A model generated the notes under the pieces. The model was not told where the DNA came from. It ran no database searches and was given only the letters and a program-made list of their open reading frames with translations. From Patescibacteria group bacterium (GTDB taxonomy: Bacteria > Patescibacteriota > Patescibacteriia > JAHIZJ01), in contig JBAZUB010000002.1 of NCBI GenBank assembly GCA_041661625.1, positions 247,613-311,612 on the forward strand: a stretch of 64,000 nucleotides of DNA. The letters are read 5' to 3'. The translations under genes were made by a program, and so were the position numbers. Shown here one piece after another: positions 1 through 8,186 of this stretch; within the stretch, counting starts at the first letter, position 1, and the number at the start of each line of letters is the position of its first letter.

Positions 1-210
1 GCCGGCGCCAGTTCGGTGGCGATTACCGTACCGACCGCCGTTGGGGTTCGGCTCAAGCTCGATGCCGGTGTGTCGTCAAAGGATATCGACAACGACATCA
101 AGCGCGTCGATGATCAGAATTACCAGACCGACGATTATGACACGGCGGATAAAAAGATTGAACTCGACCTTGATCTGGGCGTGGCCAGTTTCGAATTAAA
201 ACAGGAATAG
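1..210 (+). CDS. C-terminal end of a toast-rack (LiaF C-terminal/DUF4097-like) protein, 5' truncated by window edge
   Basis: The reading frame is open from base 1 to the TAG at 208-210, so the start lies outside the window. The 69 visible residues alternate short strands and Gly/Asp turns (VAITVPTAVGVRLKL, then IELDLDLGVASFELKQE at the end). This is the pattern of the last blades of the beta-solenoid toast-rack domain found at the C-terminus of LiaF-like membrane stress sensors and putative adhesins. No membrane segment is visible in the retained part. Function is inferred only from this pattern. A promoter-like extended -10 follows, so the next gene probably belongs to a separate unit. Confidence 0.5.
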   Translation, partial: AGASSVAITVPTAVGVRLKLDAGVSSKDIDNDIKRVDDQNYQTDDYDTADKKIELDLDLGVASFELKQE

Positions 211-267
211 TCATGCCGGTCCGTTGGTTAGAAACTGGCAGGTTTGAAGGTACGAGGTTTCCCCGAG

Positions 268-279
268 ATGTGCTATACT
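268..279 (+). promoter_or_regulatory. Extended -10 promoter element before the gpmI unit
   Basis: TGTGCTATACT (TG one base before TATACT at 274-279) lies about 28 bases before the ATG at 308. No good -35 is seen at 17 bases. The same TGTGCTATA core recurs before the genes at 5189 and 55226. Confidence 0.45.
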
Positions 280-307
280 GGCAGCAGTAGCATTAATTGC
301 CCGAGCC

Positions 308-568
308 ATGACCGAGGTTAAGCAAAAGACAATTGAGCAATATTTCCTCGAAATCTCCGTGCCGGAAGATAAGCGCGAAAAGGTTATTATGTGCACTACC
401 CGGCAGATTTACTCCCGAAACCAAGATGTGATTGCATGGGAAAAAGAACCCGACGCGGCCGAAAAGGAAAAGCTATCGGCCAAGATAGCCGAAAGTGACG
501 CGGCTATTCTACAGCGCATCACCAACATAATAAACGGCCAAGAACCAGACCTGCATTATGAGTTCTAA
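308..568 (+). CDS. Small hypothetical protein (86 aa) overlapping gpmI
   Basis: The product is an unrecognised, charged, mostly alpha-helical soluble protein with no signal peptide and no membrane segment. A central Lys/Glu/Ala-rich stretch (residues about 45-70) could form a helix. The ATG at 308 is the first after the upstream -10 element. The last 11 bases overlap the start of gpmI in another frame, which suggests translational coupling and a shared transcript. There is no visible Shine-Dalgarno site. The overlap and clean helical composition support a real gene, but no function can be assigned. Confidence 0.6.
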   Translation: MTEVKQKTIEQYFLEISVPEDKREKVIMCTTRQIYSRNQDVIAWEKEPDAAEKEKLSAKIAESDAAILQRITNIINGQEPDLHYEF

Positions 569-2135
569 TCCAGTTGTCCTGATTATCATGGACGGCTGGG
601 GGGTGGCCGCTCCGTCACGAGGAAATACGACGACGCTGGCGCGGTTGCCATTTTTTGATTACATATTAGCCAACTATCCCACCATGACGCTGGAAGCAGC
701 CGGCTTGAGCGTCGGTTTGCCGTGGGGCGAGATGGGCAATTCCGAGGTCGGACACCTTACCATCGGGTCCGGCCGCATAGTCTATCAGAGCTTGACTCGG
801 ATCACCCAAGCGATTGAGAGTGGAGCATTTTTTAAGAACTCGGCGTTTCTGTCTGCGATTGAACATGTTAAAAAGAACCAAAGCAAACTACACCTGATCG
901 GCCTCTTGGGATTGGGCGGTGTTCATGCCCACCAGATGCACATGGAGAGCTTATTGCAACTGGCCCAAGACAATGGTGTGCCGGAAACTTATCTGCATTT
1001 ATTCTTGGATGGACGGGACGCGGCGCGTAATTCCGCCACCCAGTATTTGGAAATACTCCAGCAGCGCATCACCGAAAAGAAATACGGCCGAATCGCCAGC
1101 CTGGTCGGCCGCTACTGGGCGATGGATCGGGATAACAAATGGGAGCGTACCAAACGGGCTTACGATTTGTTGACTGCCGGAACCGCCGATGTACGCGGCA
1201 CGGATCCTATGGCGTTAATCAAGGAATCATATCAACGGGAGGTATACGATGAGGAAATCGAACCCACTCTCATCACCGACGGTGATCAGCCGGTAGCAAC
1301 GATAGGTGATAACGATGCAGTGATCTACGTAAATTTTCGAGCGGATCGAGCTCGGCAGCTGACTCAGGCTTTTGTGACGGATGATTTCAAAGGATTTGAA
1401 CGAACCAAGAAACTGGCCAATCTTTGCTTCGTCACCATGACGGAATATCAGAAAGATTTGCCGGTGTTGGTGGCATATCCGCGCGAATACATTCGTGAGC
1501 CGCTAGCCAAGGTGGTCAGCGACAGCGGCGCGAAGCAGCTGCACGTAGCCGAGACTGAAAAATACGCTCACGTGACATTTTTTATCAATGGCATGCAGGA
1601 AGCCAGTTTTCCAGGCGAGGATCGCGTGTTAATACCCTCGCCGTTAGTTGATTCTTATGCCAAGACGCCCAGCATGTCCGGTCAATTAATCACCGAGGCG
1701 GTAGTCAAGGGCCTCAATCAAGGTGATTACGGGCTGATTATCGTAAACTTTGCCAACCCCGATATGGTCAGCCACACCGGTGATATTCAGGCATCGATAG
1801 CTGCGTTGGAAGCGGACGACCAGTATTTGAAAGAAATCGTAACGACCGCGCTAAGTCACGATGGCACGGTGGCAATAACGTCTGATCACGGGAATTGCGA
1901 AGAGGTTATGAAACTGCAAACCGGCGAACTCGACAAAGAACACAGCACCCGGCCGGTGCCGCTGATTATTATCAACAACCAACTGCAGGGAAAATATCCG
2001 CCGATTACGCGGGATCAGATGTATACGTTGAAAAGCCGCGGGACGCTGACCGATGTGGCGCCCACCGTGCTGGGGCTGATGCATTTGAACAAGCCCAAAG
2101 AAATGACCGGCATTAACCTGATAAAGATTATCTAG
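558..2135 (+). CDS. gpmI: 2,3-bisphosphoglycerate-independent phosphoglycerate mutase
   Basis: This glycolytic enzyme interconverts 3- and 2-phosphoglycerate in the cytosol without a 2,3-BPG cofactor. The 525-residue length fits the family (about 510). The N-terminal metal-binding motif IIMDGWG holds Asp12. The phosphorylated Ser62 sits in GNSEVGHLTIGSGR, the position known from the Geobacillus enzyme. GRYWAMDRD, NFRADRARQL and the C-terminal SDHGNCEE metal-ligand motif are all present. The usual NGG near EKYAHVTFF is NGM here, a mild change. The start overlaps the preceding 86-aa gene by 11 bases, without a Shine-Dalgarno site, and the next gene follows after 5 bases, so an operon is likely. 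Confidence 0.97.
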   Translation: MSSNPVVLIIMDGWGVAAPSRGNTTTLARLPFFDYILANYPTMTLEAAGLSVGLPWGEMGNSEVGHLTIGSGRIVYQSLTRITQAIESGAFFKNSAFLSAIEHVKKNQSKLHLIGLLGLGGVHAHQMHMESLLQLAQDNGVPETYLHLFLDGRDAARNSATQYLEILQQRITEKKYGRIASLVGRYWAMDRDNKWERTKRAYDLLTAGTADVRGTDPMALIKESYQREVYDEEIEPTLITDGDQPVATIGDNDAVIYVNFRADRARQLTQAFVTDDFKGFERTKKLANLCFVTMTEYQKDLPVLVAYPREYIREPLAKVVSDSGAKQLHVAETEKYAHVTFFINGMQEASFPGEDRVLIPSPLVDSYAKTPSMSGQLITEAVVKGLNQGDYGLIIVNFANPDMVSHTGDIQASIAALEADDQYLKEIVTTALSHDGTVAITSDHGNCEEVMKLQTGELDKEHSTRPVPLIIINNQLQGKYPPITRDQMYTLKSRGTLTDVAPTVLGLMHLNKPKEMTGINLIKII

Positions 2136-2140
2136 CGCAT

Positions 2141-2614
2141 ATGCCCGAATTTAACTACTCACAAATTACCAAATATCTCTATCTAGGCAGCCGGTTTTAC
2201 GATTCCAAGAATATGGAGATGGTGGTGCGGGACGGAATTAGGGCGGTGGTGGACTTGAACTTGGAAAAGATGGATCGACCAAGAAATTTGCTGGCCTATC
2301 TCTGGTTGCCGGCTCGGGACTTCAGCCCGCCATCGGTTGAACAATTTTTTATCGGTATCGACTTTATCGATCATTTGGTACGTCGTCGGATCAAGACGTA
2401 TGTGCACTGCAATGTCGGCTTCGGCCGGGCGCCCACACTGCTGGCGGCTTATTTGGTAGCGATTCGCGGGTATACTTTGGCCGAAGCGGTAATCTATTTA
2501 AGCCATCGCCGGCCGGGCATACATCCCAATCCCGGACAGATTGACGGGATAAAGAAGTTTATCCAGGCATTTGGCCGCTATCGCAAGTCTAGCCAGAAAT
2601 TTCATATCGCTTAA
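2141..2614 (+). CDS. Dual-specificity protein phosphatase family protein
   Basis: The 157-residue protein has the Cys-dependent phosphatase signature HCNVGFGRAPT, with the catalytic Cys90 and phosphate-binding Arg96 (CX5R). Asp60 in LPARDF is a plausible general acid. Length and the N-terminal pattern (YLYLGSRF) match small atypical dual-specificity phosphatases acting on phosphoprotein or phospholipid substrates; the substrate here is unknown. It is soluble, with no signal peptide. It lies 5 bases after gpmI and is probably cotranscribed. Confidence 0.85.
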   Translation: MPEFNYSQITKYLYLGSRFYDSKNMEMVVRDGIRAVVDLNLEKMDRPRNLLAYLWLPARDFSPPSVEQFFIGIDFIDHLVRRRIKTYVHCNVGFGRAPTLLAAYLVAIRGYTLAEAVIYLSHRRPGIHPNPGQIDGIKKFIQAFGRYRKSSQKFHIA

Positions 2615-2714
2615 GTGGGGGCGATGTATTTCCAGCTGACTTTGTATCACGTAAATACTGTTCGAGACCATCAGGCCTATTAGTTTTTTGTATCCGAGCA
2701 ATATTATAACCACC

Positions 2715-3389
2715 ATGAGATTACAACTATATCTCGCCAAGGCCGGCATAGCGTCGCGGCGGCACAGTGAGGATTTGATTCGCCAGGGCAGAGTATCAGT
2801 CAATGATCGCGTGGTGACCGAGATGGGGGTGCGGGTTGATCCCAGCCGTGATCGCGTAATCTACCAAGGCTGCCGAGTGCAACCTTCACATAAGAAGGTG
2901 CTGATTATATTCCACAAACCAGCCGGCGTGTTGAGCACCATGCAACGGGGGCGCGAGCGGGGAAAAACATTAGCGGAAACAATAAAATATCCCGAACGGT
3001 TGTTTCCAGTTGGCCGGCTCGATCGGGATACCACCGGGTTGATCCTGCTGACTAATGACGGCGATTTAGCTCAAAAATTAAGCCACCCTCGTTACGAGCA
3101 TGAAAAGGAATATCAGGTTACTTTGTCGACCGAGCCAACCGTTGAACAGATTCAGCGGCTCAATCAGCCATTTATGATGGCCGGTTATCAGACCCGGCCG
3201 GTTGCGGTAACCAAGGTCAAGCCGCGGACACTGCGCTTCATTCTAAAAGAAGGCCGCAAACGCCAGATCCGCGAAATGTGCCACCAAACAAAGTTACATA
3301 TTACCCAGTTAAATCGGGTTCGGGTGGGAGCTTACAAATTGGGTAGTTTGGCTGTGGGACAGTGGCGGGTAATTGATTCAAAGTTGTAG
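2715..3389 (+). CDS. RsuA/RluB/E/F-family pseudouridine synthase
   Basis: The enzyme isomerises a uridine in ribosomal RNA to pseudouridine. An N-terminal S4 RNA-binding domain (residues 1-60: MRLQLYLAKAGIASRRHSED) is followed by the catalytic domain with the signature GRLDRDTTGLILLTNDGD holding the catalytic Asp. KEGRKRQIREMC is the conserved C-terminal motif. I chose the ATG at 2715 because the S4 domain begins there; the upstream in-frame TTG at 2688 would add nine unrelated residues. Whether it is RluB, RsuA or RluE/F cannot be decided from sequence alone. No ribosome-binding site is evident. Confidence 0.92.
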   Translation: MRLQLYLAKAGIASRRHSEDLIRQGRVSVNDRVVTEMGVRVDPSRDRVIYQGCRVQPSHKKVLIIFHKPAGVLSTMQRGRERGKTLAETIKYPERLFPVGRLDRDTTGLILLTNDGDLAQKLSHPRYEHEKEYQVTLSTEPTVEQIQRLNQPFMMAGYQTRPVAVTKVKPRTLRFILKEGRKRQIREMCHQTKLHITQLNRVRVGAYKLGSLAVGQWRVIDSKL

Positions 3390-3457
3390 ATTGCGGCTGA
3401 GGTTGAGTTTGAACCACGGCTACGGTATACTGTCGATATACTATTAAATACATACCC

Positions 3458-4423
3458 ATGGATAGTTCGAACATGATTTTTGCCATATTGCCGGCATTTA
3501 TCGGCGCGGCAGTGATATTTGCCATTATATTTGCCGTGGTCGCGATCGTCGAAGGTCGCCATACGGCGGCGAAGAGCGGTATAATCAAACAAATATATTT
3601 CTATCTCGTTTCGATTCTAACGCTGTTAATCAGCGTGGTCGCGATCGGTTTTATTGTTCAGACGCTGCTAAAAAGCACGGCCTTTCCCCGCGCTGATTCA
3701 TATGACAAGGCCTCGGTGACTCCGCCCAGCCTATATCTTACGTCAGCGAAGTTTCCCAGCGAAACCAGTACAATAACCTGTGCCACGGGTTGCGACCTGA
3801 CGGAATCTCAGAAGGGCGATATCGCCAACTGGTCGGAAAATTATCAAAGCTGGAAACAATCACAGGATATGACTGCCCGGCGGCAACGCGACTTAGTGGC
3901 CGCGATTTCAGTCTTGTTAGTAGCGCTGCCCTTGTTCTATGTCCATTATCGCATTATCCAAAAGGAAAACGCGGCTCAGACGCCTGATCAGCGATCATTG
4001 CGCATGATCCGGCCCACCTATTTCTATATTGCCACCTTTGTCGGCTTGGGCATGATTATCACGTTCGGATCGCTGCTGATCAATCTGGTGCTCAAAACTT
4101 ACCTGTTTCCCAAGGCCAACACGGCTGACAATAGCTCCGACTCTTATATGATGGCAGTGTCACCAGAAACATCCGGCGCCGGTACGATACAAGACTGCGC
4201 CACAGCTTGTAATCTTGACGCCAAATACGTTGCATCGGCTGAGCAATATCAGGTTGATTACCAAGATTGGCAAAACCGGAATCGCAGCGCGGGGCGCAAT
4301 GATAGCGAAGCCGCGCGGGATATTGCGTTTCTGGTCGCGGCGATACCGTTATTCTGGTATCATTGGTCGAAGATTCGGAAGGAAAGCCGCGATTCAAGCG
4401 CACCAAACCAAGCAAATAACTAG
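3458..4423 (+). CDS. Hypothetical membrane protein with internal duplication (DUF5671-like)
   Basis: The 321-aa protein has about six hydrophobic segments arranged as two copies of one unit. Copy 1 contains IYFYLVSILTLLISVVAIGF and then LLKSTAFPRAD. Copy 2 contains TYFYIATFVGLGMIITFGS and then LVLKTYLFPKAN. Each is followed by an extracytoplasmic loop with two Cys (CATGCDLTE and CATACNLDA), a YQ-W motif (YQSWKQ, YQDWQN), and a segment ending in VALPLFYVHYR or VAAIPLFWYHWS. Such proteins are common in Patescibacteria and of unknown role; the family name is from memory. The paired Cys suggest one disulfide per loop. Confidence 0.72.
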   Translation: MDSSNMIFAILPAFIGAAVIFAIIFAVVAIVEGRHTAAKSGIIKQIYFYLVSILTLLISVVAIGFIVQTLLKSTAFPRADSYDKASVTPPSLYLTSAKFPSETSTITCATGCDLTESQKGDIANWSENYQSWKQSQDMTARRQRDLVAAISVLLVALPLFYVHYRIIQKENAAQTPDQRSLRMIRPTYFYIATFVGLGMIITFGSLLINLVLKTYLFPKANTADNSSDSYMMAVSPETSGAGTIQDCATACNLDAKYVASAEQYQVDYQDWQNRNRSAGRNDSEAARDIAFLVAAIPLFWYHWSKIRKESRDSSAPNQANN

Positions 4424-4446
4424 ATTAATAACAACCTACTGTCAAT

Positions 4447-4659
4447 ATGAAAATAGAAATCAAACGTGATTTGTGCATCAGTGCCGCTTCGTGCGTGGCC
4501 ATCGCGCCGGGGGTGTTCCAACTCGACTCAGAATCAAAAGTTTATCTGGTCGATCCGAAGGCAGCCGATGAAGCAACCATACTTGAAGCCGCCAAGTCTT
4601 GCCCGACCCAAGCGATCGTAATCAAGGATGACTCCGGCCAACAGATATTTCCAGCGTAA
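4447..4659 (+). CDS. Small ferredoxin with three cluster cysteines
   Basis: The 70-aa protein carries Cys10-X5-Cys16 and Cys52-Pro, the three-ligand arrangement of single-cluster [3Fe-4S] ferredoxins (Fer4_13/Fer4_15 type). The surrounding sequence (CVAIAPGVFQLD, SCPTQAIVI) matches this family. It should act as a soluble one-electron carrier; the partner is not visible nearby. The ATG at 4447 gives the family's normal start. A hairpin terminator follows at 4684, so this gene ends its transcription unit. The next gene encodes an Fe-S scaffold-like protein, which fits a local iron-sulfur theme. Confidence 0.85.
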   Translation: MKIEIKRDLCISAASCVAIAPGVFQLDSESKVYLVDPKAADEATILEAAKSCPTQAIVIKDDSGQQIFPA

Positions 4660-4683
4660 TAACAGAAATAAAATAACAGAAAG

Positions 4684-4708
4684 ATCCTCGGACGGGGATT
4701 TTTCTTAT
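4684..4708 (+). terminator. Rho-independent terminator after ferredoxin gene
   Basis: The stem ATCCTC/GGGGAT (one T-G pair) closes a GGAC loop and is followed by TTTTCTTATTT. Confidence 0.7.
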
Positions 4709-4747
4709 TTGGGTTGAGTTATATTACATTCTGTGTATACTGTGATT

Positions 4748-5011
4748 ATGACAAAAACCATTACGAAAGCTTCTCCAGCCAAGTTCAGCCTAAAACAACG
4801 GGTCAAAGTTGTGATCGACCAGATCAGACCAGCCGTGCAAGGTGATGGTGGAGACGTGGAATTAGTCGATGTCCAATCCGGCGTTGTATTACTGCGGCTA
4901 ACCGGAGCCTGCGCTACCTGTCCCATGTCATCGATTACCTTGAAGCTTGGCATTGAACAGCAATTGAAGCAAAAGGTAAAAGGAGTAAAAGAGGTGGTGC
5001 AGGTAGATTAG
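4748..5011 (+). CDS. NifU-like C-terminal-domain iron-sulfur scaffold protein
   Basis: The 87-aa protein is the stand-alone NifU C-terminal domain. The cluster-binding pair is in CATCPMSSITLK (CXXC), and the preceding AVQGDGGDVELVDV is the family signature. Such proteins bind a transient [4Fe-4S] cluster for delivery to apo-proteins. I prefer the ATG at 4748 over an upstream in-frame GTG at 4733, because TATACT (4735-4740) is a good -10 and would put the transcript start at or next to the ATG. The message would then be leaderless. No Shine-Dalgarno is present. A hairpin at 5056 lies in the 3' flank. Confidence 0.9.
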   Translation: MTKTITKASPAKFSLKQRVKVVIDQIRPAVQGDGGDVELVDVQSGVVLLRLTGACATCPMSSITLKLGIEQQLKQKVKGVKEVVQVD

Positions 5012-5055
5012 ATTATTGGTTGATTGAGTTATTTAGATCAATCAAATCAAATGTA

Positions 5056-5077
5056 GTGGAAACCTTCAGGTTTCTAC
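5056..5077. repeat. Hairpin related to a second copy at 61238
   Basis: A 9-bp stem (56-64 with 69-77) closes the loop TTCA. The sequence around it, GTAGTGGAAACCTTCAGG, closely resembles GTAGCGGAAACTTTTAGG at 61233. It lacks a T-run, so it is not a standard terminator. It may be a dispersed small repeat. Confidence 0.45.
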
Positions 5078-5146
5078 GCCTTTAATATCAACCATTTATC
5101 CGAATAGACATATTTACCTGTTGATAACATTGACGGGCGGCTGTAT

Positions 5147-5175
5147 TTGTTTTTTCGTTGAAGTTGTGCTATAAT
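5147..5175 (+). promoter_or_regulatory. Promoter of the T4SS-like operon
   Basis: TTGTTT (5147-5152), a 17-base spacer and TATAAT (5170-5175) with TG just upstream (extended -10). The expected start is around 5182, giving a leader of about 7 bases before the ATG at 5189. Confidence 0.7.
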
Positions 5176-5188
5176 AAAAACCGAAAAT

Positions 5189-7030
5189 ATGGAAAATACA
5201 AACGTAAATCAACCGGTATCGGCTAGCGTCAGCAATGTACCCGCTGCTGATGACATTGCAGCCCAAATAAGCCAAGCCATTTCCAGTCAGACGCCCAAGG
5301 CGTGCCTGCAAGCTTTGTCGTTGTTGTCAGGCCATAATGCCAACCAGATACCCGACGTGGAAAATAGTCGGAAAAGGCTCAAAGTATTGGCGATGCCCTT
5401 GCTGAATGCCAATGATATAGCGACGATATTTTCCAACTCTTTATCGACGATATTCGAGTACCCAGTACCCGACCGGCTGCGCGTCAGGCTGCTTTCGTTG
5501 CCCAATGACCAGCGTGACGAAATTAAACGCCAAGTCGAAAACAATCTGATGGCCAATATCCAGCCATTCATTGGAGGATCGTCAATTAGCCCGTCTGAAT
5601 GGATTGCGCGCTGGCTGTTGGTTGACCAGCCGGTAGCGGAGTTTGCCAAGTACGATCCGGATTATCAGAAACTGAGCCAAGCCGACCAATTGTGCGTCGA
5701 ACGCCTTTTGTCTACTTACCAGATGGTCAGCCATTCTTCGGCCACGATTGAAGGGGTTGATGAGGAAATTGTCATGCGCGACGAATCCGGACGTCTTAAG
5801 GTCTTGAGAAATGGCCGAGTGATGGAGTTAAATAGTGATCGGTTTGAGGATAGTCCGGTAACAACGGCTCTGCCACCCATTCCGCCAGATACCAAACCGG
5901 TCGCCAAATCCGCACCACCCCCGCCGCCCAAAGTTGTGATGCCGCCGCCAACCCTGCCTGTTGTGCCAGAAATTCCACCAGCAGTCAAAACTATCAAACC
6001 CACGCCGAAACCCGAGCCGATCATCACACGGGCGCCAGACATGCTGCCTCGAGCCAAGCCGACCCTGCCGCCAGCAGTTTCAACCGTGGCGGATAAGCCG
6101 AGATTCTTTTTTCACGAGGAAGATGAAGCGGACATAGCCAAACATCGGGCCAAACTAGCTAACGAAGCATCGATTGGAGCGGCTAATTTTTCTCAAGCCA
6201 TAAATCAGCTGGTTAAGGACTACGGCGTTGAATTGCCCGATGAACAAACGCGGGCACGCTTTGAAAATATCATCACGTCACGTTTCAATGACGTGCGCGA
6301 TTTGATTGAAACCAAGGCGATGCTCAGCCGACCGACTAAGATCGGCGGAGTCGGCTTGCCTCCTGAAGTAGTCGATCAGCTCACCAGCCAACTCGAAGAA
6401 CAGGCTCGGCTGGTGCATGAAGCCAAAAGTCCACCGCCTCCGGTTGAAAAACCTCACATATCCGAACCGCCATCCCCGTCATCCAACGTTGCTCCACCCC
6501 CGCCCGAACGACCGACTGCGCCGGAGGTTCAACCCGTCGTCCAACCTAAGCCGCTAGAAAAAGCTAAGCCGGTCGTGGTAACGGCGACAAAAAAAGAGCC
6601 ATCCGCGGTAAAGCCACCACCTGTAAATAGCCCTCCGCCACCAGTGATCAAGCGGCCAATCGACGGCATTAGACCGGTCGTGTCTGACATTCGACCGCCG
6701 ACTCGGGTAATGGGCCCGATTGAAGAGTTGGCGGCGCTAACCATCGATGATTACCGCCGATTGGGGCGCAATTTGGCCGAATCAAACGATAAGGTAATGG
6801 AAAAGCTTGATCTACTGGAAGAGGAATCCTTCCTGAAGCGCGATGAGGGCGTCAAAGCTTGGAAGACCAGCCCGACGCACAAGTTGTATCTGGCGATTGG
6901 CCGAGCCAGCATGGAAAAAAACTTAGCCGTCACGGACGTGATTCGGCAATATAACGAAAATGGAAGTAACACTATGACGCCTCAGGAGTTCGAGGCGCTG
7001 GCCGATTTAAACAAACGGATAAGTTACTAG
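5189..7030 (+). CDS. Large proline-rich hypothetical protein, first gene of the secretion-like operon
   Basis: The 613-aa product has no signal peptide and no membrane segment. The N-terminal about 230 residues are predicted mainly helical. Two Pro/Lys-rich linkers follow (about 225-300 and 415-520) and contain PPPPPKV-type runs. A helical region between them (about 305-400) and a compact helical C-terminus (about 525-613) complete it. The architecture suggests a cytoplasmic adaptor or tether with flexible linkers. Its place 7 bases before PrgI in one operon suggests a role with the VirB4 machine; that is inference. I do not recognise the family. Confidence 0.75.
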   Translation: MENTNVNQPVSASVSNVPAADDIAAQISQAISSQTPKACLQALSLLSGHNANQIPDVENSRKRLKVLAMPLLNANDIATIFSNSLSTIFEYPVPDRLRVRLLSLPNDQRDEIKRQVENNLMANIQPFIGGSSISPSEWIARWLLVDQPVAEFAKYDPDYQKLSQADQLCVERLLSTYQMVSHSSATIEGVDEEIVMRDESGRLKVLRNGRVMELNSDRFEDSPVTTALPPIPPDTKPVAKSAPPPPPKVVMPPPTLPVVPEIPPAVKTIKPTPKPEPIITRAPDMLPRAKPTLPPAVSTVADKPRFFFHEEDEADIAKHRAKLANEASIGAANFSQAINQLVKDYGVELPDEQTRARFENIITSRFNDVRDLIETKAMLSRPTKIGGVGLPPEVVDQLTSQLEEQARLVHEAKSPPPPVEKPHISEPPSPSSNVAPPPPERPTAPEVQPVVQPKPLEKAKPVVVTATKKEPSAVKPPPVNSPPPPVIKRPIDGIRPVVSDIRPPTRVMGPIEELAALTIDDYRRLGRNLAESNDKVMEKLDLLEEESFLKRDEGVKAWKTSPTHKLYLAIGRASMEKNLAVTDVIRQYNENGSNTMTPQEFEALADLNKRISY

Positions 7031-7037
7031 TTCGAAT

Positions 7038-7499
7038 ATGCCTCTGCAATTTACTGTGCCACAATTTATCGACGTTGAAGACAAGATAATCGGACCGATT
7101 TCGGTACGTCAATTCTTAGTTATTCTGGGCGGCGGCATTATGGTAACGGCATGTTACTTTATCTTTACCTTCATTCCATTCATTATCATCTCGGTTGTTT
7201 TGTTGGGCATTACTGCCATGTTTGCCTTTTATCGGATCAATGGACAACCATTCCATGTGTTTCTTCTAAATATATTAACTACGTCGCGGCGCCCAAGATT
7301 GAAAGTTTGGCACAAACATCTAGCAGATGAGGATATTCGAATGCAGCGTGAAAAGTCAGTTGATCTGTCTCTTCAAGCGCCCAGCAGTAAGCCCACTCCC
7401 AGTACCAGCCGGCTCCAAGAACTGTCTTTGATCGTTGACACGGGCGGGGCTTATGGTGAGGAATCTTGGGAGGTGGCTCGCGAGAACGATTTGCTGTAA
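7038..7499 (+). CDS. PrgI family (VirB3-like) inner-membrane protein
   Basis: The N-terminus MPLQFTVPQFIDVEDKIIG followed by two closely spaced membrane segments (residues about 24-43 and 46-64) is typical of PrgI, the Gram-positive counterpart of VirB3, which anchors the VirB4 ATPase. After the second segment come FYRINGQPFHVFLLN and a basic stretch, as in the family. The remaining 60 residues are polar and cytoplasmic. It sits between the Pro-rich protein and the VirB4-related genes with gaps of 7 and 9 bases. This order, PrgI then VirB4, is the usual one in conjugation-type loci. Confidence 0.85.
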   Translation: MPLQFTVPQFIDVEDKIIGPISVRQFLVILGGGIMVTACYFIFTFIPFIIISVVLLGITAMFAFYRINGQPFHVFLLNILTTSRRPRLKVWHKHLADEDIRMQREKSVDLSLQAPSSKPTPSTSRLQELSLIVDTGGAYGEESWEVARENDLL

Positions 7500-7508
7500 A
7501 ATTACCCT

Positions 7509-8186
7509 ATGGCTACCACAAAAAAAACCAGCATACCTTCAACGCAGAGGTATCTGCCAATTGCCGAAATAAAGGACGACGCGGTGGTAATGAAGGATGG
7601 CACCCTGCGGGCGGTGATCCTGGTCTCGTCGATTAACTTTGCCTTGAAGTCGGAAGATGAACAAAATGCCATTATCCAGGCATATACCCAATTTCTCAAC
7701 TCATTTGAATTCCCGGTCCAGATTATTATTCAATCTCGGAAACTAGATATTGATGAATATTTAGCCCGATTGGAAAAAACCGAGAAGGAACAGACCAACG
7801 AACTGCTCAAAATGCAAACCAGGGAATACCGCCAGTTTATTGGCGAATTAATCGAGCTGGCCGATATTATGAGCAAACGGTTCTATGTTGTGGTGCCCTA
7901 TAGCCCGATTAATGCCAAGCAGAACTCAAAAAGATTTCTCGATCGATTGCGGGAATCACTGACGCCCAGCAGTATGATTCAATTAAAGCGCGCCCAATTC
8001 GAACAATACCGCACCGAGCTGACCAAGCGGGTGGATTTTCTGATTAGTGGCTTGGGAGGCATGGGTCTCAAGGCGGTTAGTCTGGACACCCAAAGCCTGA
8101 TCGAGCTGTACTACAACACCTACAATTTAGAAAGCTACGACCAGCAGCAATTAGTCCCGGTCAATAAATTACGTTTGGAACAGTAA
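7509..8186 (+). CDS. TraC/VirB4 N-terminal-domain-like protein
   Basis: The 225-aa soluble protein starts TQRYLPIAEIKDDAVVMKDG and continues with an alpha/beta region (residues about 20-90) and a helix-rich part (about 90-170). This resembles the N-terminal, non-ATPase part of TraC/VirB4 proteins. It has no Walker motifs. Its stop codon overlaps the start of the full VirB4-like ATPase by one base (TAATG), which indicates translational coupling. The downstream protein has its own N-terminal domain, so this is not simply a split VirB4 but an additional paralogous module. The precise function is unknown. Confidence 0.75.
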   Translation: MATTKKTSIPSTQRYLPIAEIKDDAVVMKDGTLRAVILVSSINFALKSEDEQNAIIQAYTQFLNSFEFPVQIIIQSRKLDIDEYLARLEKTEKEQTNELLKMQTREYRQFIGELIELADIMSKRFYVVVPYSPINAKQNSKRFLDRLRESLTPSSMIQLKRAQFEQYRTELTKRVDFLISGLGGMGLKAVSLDTQSLIELYYNTYNLESYDQQQLVPVNKLRLEQ

